DNA of 7,881 nucleotides from Sulfurospirillum sp. UBA6810. GTDB lineage: Bacteria; Campylobacterota; Campylobacteria; Campylobacterales; Sulfurospirillaceae. A model generated the notes under the pieces. That model worked only from the letters and a program-made list of their open reading frames with translations, was not told the origin of the DNA and made no database searches. The translations under genes were made by a program, and so were the position numbers. The stretch is taken from positions 142-8,022 of the forward strand of contig DKEY01000064.1 in NCBI GenBank assembly GCA_002469305.1, in the 5' to 3' direction. Below are positions 6,918 through 7,881 of this stretch, in pieces (the stretch's first letter is position 1; each line of letters opens with the position of its first letter).

Positions 6918-6919
6918 AT
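6914..6919 (+). promoter_or_regulatory. Candidate -10 box (perfect TATAAT) of the molybdoenzyme gene
   Basis: An exact TATAAT on the plus strand predicts a start near 6926 and a leader of about 78 bases. It lies between two direct copies of TTTTGTGTAA (6902-6911 and 6922-6931), exactly 20 bp apart. A weaker alternative is TTTACA at 6940-6945 as -35 with CATAAG at 6964-6969 as -10 (18-bp spacer). The sequence alone does not decide between them. Confidence 0.45.
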
Positions 6920-6921
6920 TT

Positions 6922-6950
6922 TTTTGTGTAAATGAGAAATTTACATAAAA
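6922..6950. promoter_or_regulatory. 29-bp inverted repeat in the divergent intergenic region, likely operator
   Basis: TTTTGTGTAAAT (6922-6933) and ATTTACATAAAA (6939-6950) are reverse complements with one mismatch in 12 bp, around the 5-base spacer GAGAA. The inner core TGTAAAT-n5-ATTTACA is perfect. More half-sites of the same type lie nearby: GTGTAA at 6895-6900 and 6906-6911, and the opposite orientation at 6950-6955. With the TATAAT at 6914 as promoter the repeat would cover the transcription start, fitting a repressor; with the downstream alternative it would fit an activator. The binding protein is not known. Confidence 0.5.
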
Positions 6951-6991
6951 TTTACTTATACCTCATAAGATTTCACAATTCAAATTTTCAG

Positions 6992-6997
6992 AAAGGA
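6992..6997 (+). promoter_or_regulatory. Ribosome binding site of the molybdoenzyme gene
   Basis: AAAGGA lies six bases before the ATG at 7004 and supports that start, which also puts the twin-arginine motif at residues 7-8 as expected for a Tat signal. Confidence 0.75.
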
Positions 6998-7003
6998 TAG
7001 TAG

Positions 7004-7881
7004 ATGTCTAAAGAAGTTAGCAGAAGGGACTTTTTAAAAATCTCTTCAGGAACAGCTGCTGTGGTTGGAGTATCTTTCGCGCCTGGTACGTTGGGTGCAT
7101 TGGGTACAAAAGCTATACAAGGTAGTGACAAGTTTGTCAGAAGCTACTGTGAGATGTGTAGCAGTAGATGTCAAATAGAAGGCAGAGTCATAGATGGAAA
7201 AAATGTTTTTATCCAAGGAAACAAGTATGTAAAGTCTATGGGTGGTTCAGTTTGTGCAAGAGGAGCTTCTGGACACTCTCAACTTTATGACAATGAAAGA
7301 TTGGTAACGCCACTTATCCGTTCAGGAGAGAGAGGAGAGGGGAAGTTTAGAGAAGCATCTTGGGAAGAAGCTTTGGATATGGTCGCAAAAAAATTGAGTG
7401 AAATTAAAGAAAAAAATGGAGCAGAAGCAGTTCTCTTTTCTGCAAAAACAGGAGAACATCACCATCATATGCATATTTTTGCAAATGCTTATGGCTCTTC
7501 AAATGTATTTGCACATACAAGCTCATGTCCAGCAAGTTACAAATATGCATTTCCACTTACAATGGGAGGTAGCTTAAAAAGAGACTTCTCAAAAGCAAAA
7601 TATATCCTCAACTTTGGGCACAACCTTTTTGAAGGTATAGACGTGTCAAAAACAAAGAAACTAGCCCATGCTGCTGCAAGTGAAAAAACAAAACTTGTAG
7701 TACTAGAACCAAGATACTCAGTAGTTGCTGCAAAAGCAGATGAGTGGTATCCAGTCAAACCAGGAACTGATTTGGCTTTTGTTTTAGCTCTTATGCATGT
7801 ATGGTTTAGAGATGGCAAATACGATAAAGAGTTTGTCCAAAAATATACAATAGGTGTTGAAGAGTTAGAAAAAAGTGTAGA
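7004..7881 (+). CDS. Molybdopterin oxidoreductase catalytic subunit, PsrA/PhsA (polysulfide/thiosulfate reductase) type, 3' end outside window
   Basis: This is the N-terminal part (about 292 residues) of a periplasmic Mo/W-bis-PGD enzyme of the DMSO reductase superfamily. The frame is open to the right edge. SRRDFLK (R7-R8) followed by a hydrophobic, alanine-rich stretch is a Tat signal peptide, so the folded enzyme should be exported with its cofactor. The [4Fe-4S] ligands are C49-x2-C52-x3-C56-x27-C84; the CEMC form is typical of PsrA/PhsA. C175 in TSSCPAS sits where these enzymes have the cysteine that binds molybdenum. A histidine cluster, H152-H155 plus H157, is unusual. An iron-sulfur subunit (PsrB-like) and a membrane quinol subunit (PsrC-like) would be expected downstream, outside the window. 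Sulfur, polysulfide, thiosulfate or tetrathionate as substrate cannot be separated from this fragment. Confidence 0.88.
   Translation, partial: MSKEVSRRDFLKISSGTAAVVGVSFAPGTLGALGTKAIQGSDKFVRSYCEMCSSRCQIEGRVIDGKNVFIQGNKYVKSMGGSVCARGASGHSQLYDNERLVTPLIRSGERGEGKFREASWEEALDMVAKKLSEIKEKNGAEAVLFSAKTGEHHHHMHIFANAYGSSNVFAHTSSCPASYKYAFPLTMGGSLKRDFSKAKYILNFGHNLFEGIDVSKTKKLAHAAASEKTKLVVLEPRYSVVAAKADEWYPVKPGTDLAFVLALMHVWFRDGKYDKEFVQKYTIGVEELEKSV

Noticed and set aside
7537..7818. 93-codon minus-strand open frame
   Set aside because: It lies fully antisense to the molybdoenzyme coding sequence, whose frame is clearly the real one by its motifs.
1..7881. CRISPR array, tRNA, rRNA, insertion sequence or phage gene
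   Set aside because: No regularly spaced repeats, no clover-leaf sequence, no transposase or integrase motifs and no terminal repeats were seen; the TACATGTA copies are too short and irregularly spaced for CRISPR.

Overview
The window is AT-rich and compact. Its gene content is an RND efflux pump, a Cache/PAS/GGDEF/EAL signalling protein, two radical-SAM enzymes and a Tat-exported molybdopterin oxidoreductase of the polysulfide/thiosulfate reductase type. This fits a sulfur- or hydrogen-metabolising member of the Campylobacterota, for example Sulfurimonas or a relative. That placement is inferred from protein character and base composition, not from a marker gene.

Layout: (1) 1-1135 (+), the C-terminal third of an AcrB/MexB/CmeB-type RND inner-membrane pump, cut by the left window edge. 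(2) 1136-1243, a short intergenic region with a perfect 16-bp hairpin followed directly by an extended -10 promoter. (3) 1244-3970 (+), a 908-residue membrane-bound c-di-GMP signalling protein with a degenerate GGDEF site and an apparently intact EAL site. (4) 3967-5568 (+), start overlapping the previous stop (ATGA), a fusion of a TIGR01212 (YtqA/YhcC) radical-SAM domain with an MnmC1-like methyltransferase domain. (5) 5585-6862 (-), a convergent HemN/HemW-like radical-SAM protein that lacks the fourth cysteine of true HemN. (6) 6863-7003, a divergent control region with a perfect TATAAT and a 29-bp operator-like inverted repeat. (7) 7004 to the right edge (+), the N-terminal part of a PsrA/PhsA-like molybdoenzyme.

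Genes 3 and 4 probably form a transcription unit started at the promoter near 1207 and ending where gene 5 converges. The fusion protein is the best candidate for new enzymology. It joins a YtqA-type radical-SAM domain to an MnmC-type methyltransferase, which suggests a one-polypeptide route for finishing the mnm5 side chain of the tRNA wobble uridine.

The most striking non-gene signal is the 8-bp palindrome TACATGTA. It occurs ten times between 1157 and 6786, in more than one codon phase and on genes of both strands, and is absent from the first 1.15 kb and the last 1.1 kb. Two copies form the hairpin behind the RND gene. This resembles the behaviour of highly iterated palindromes or DNA-uptake sequences and deserves a genome-wide count.
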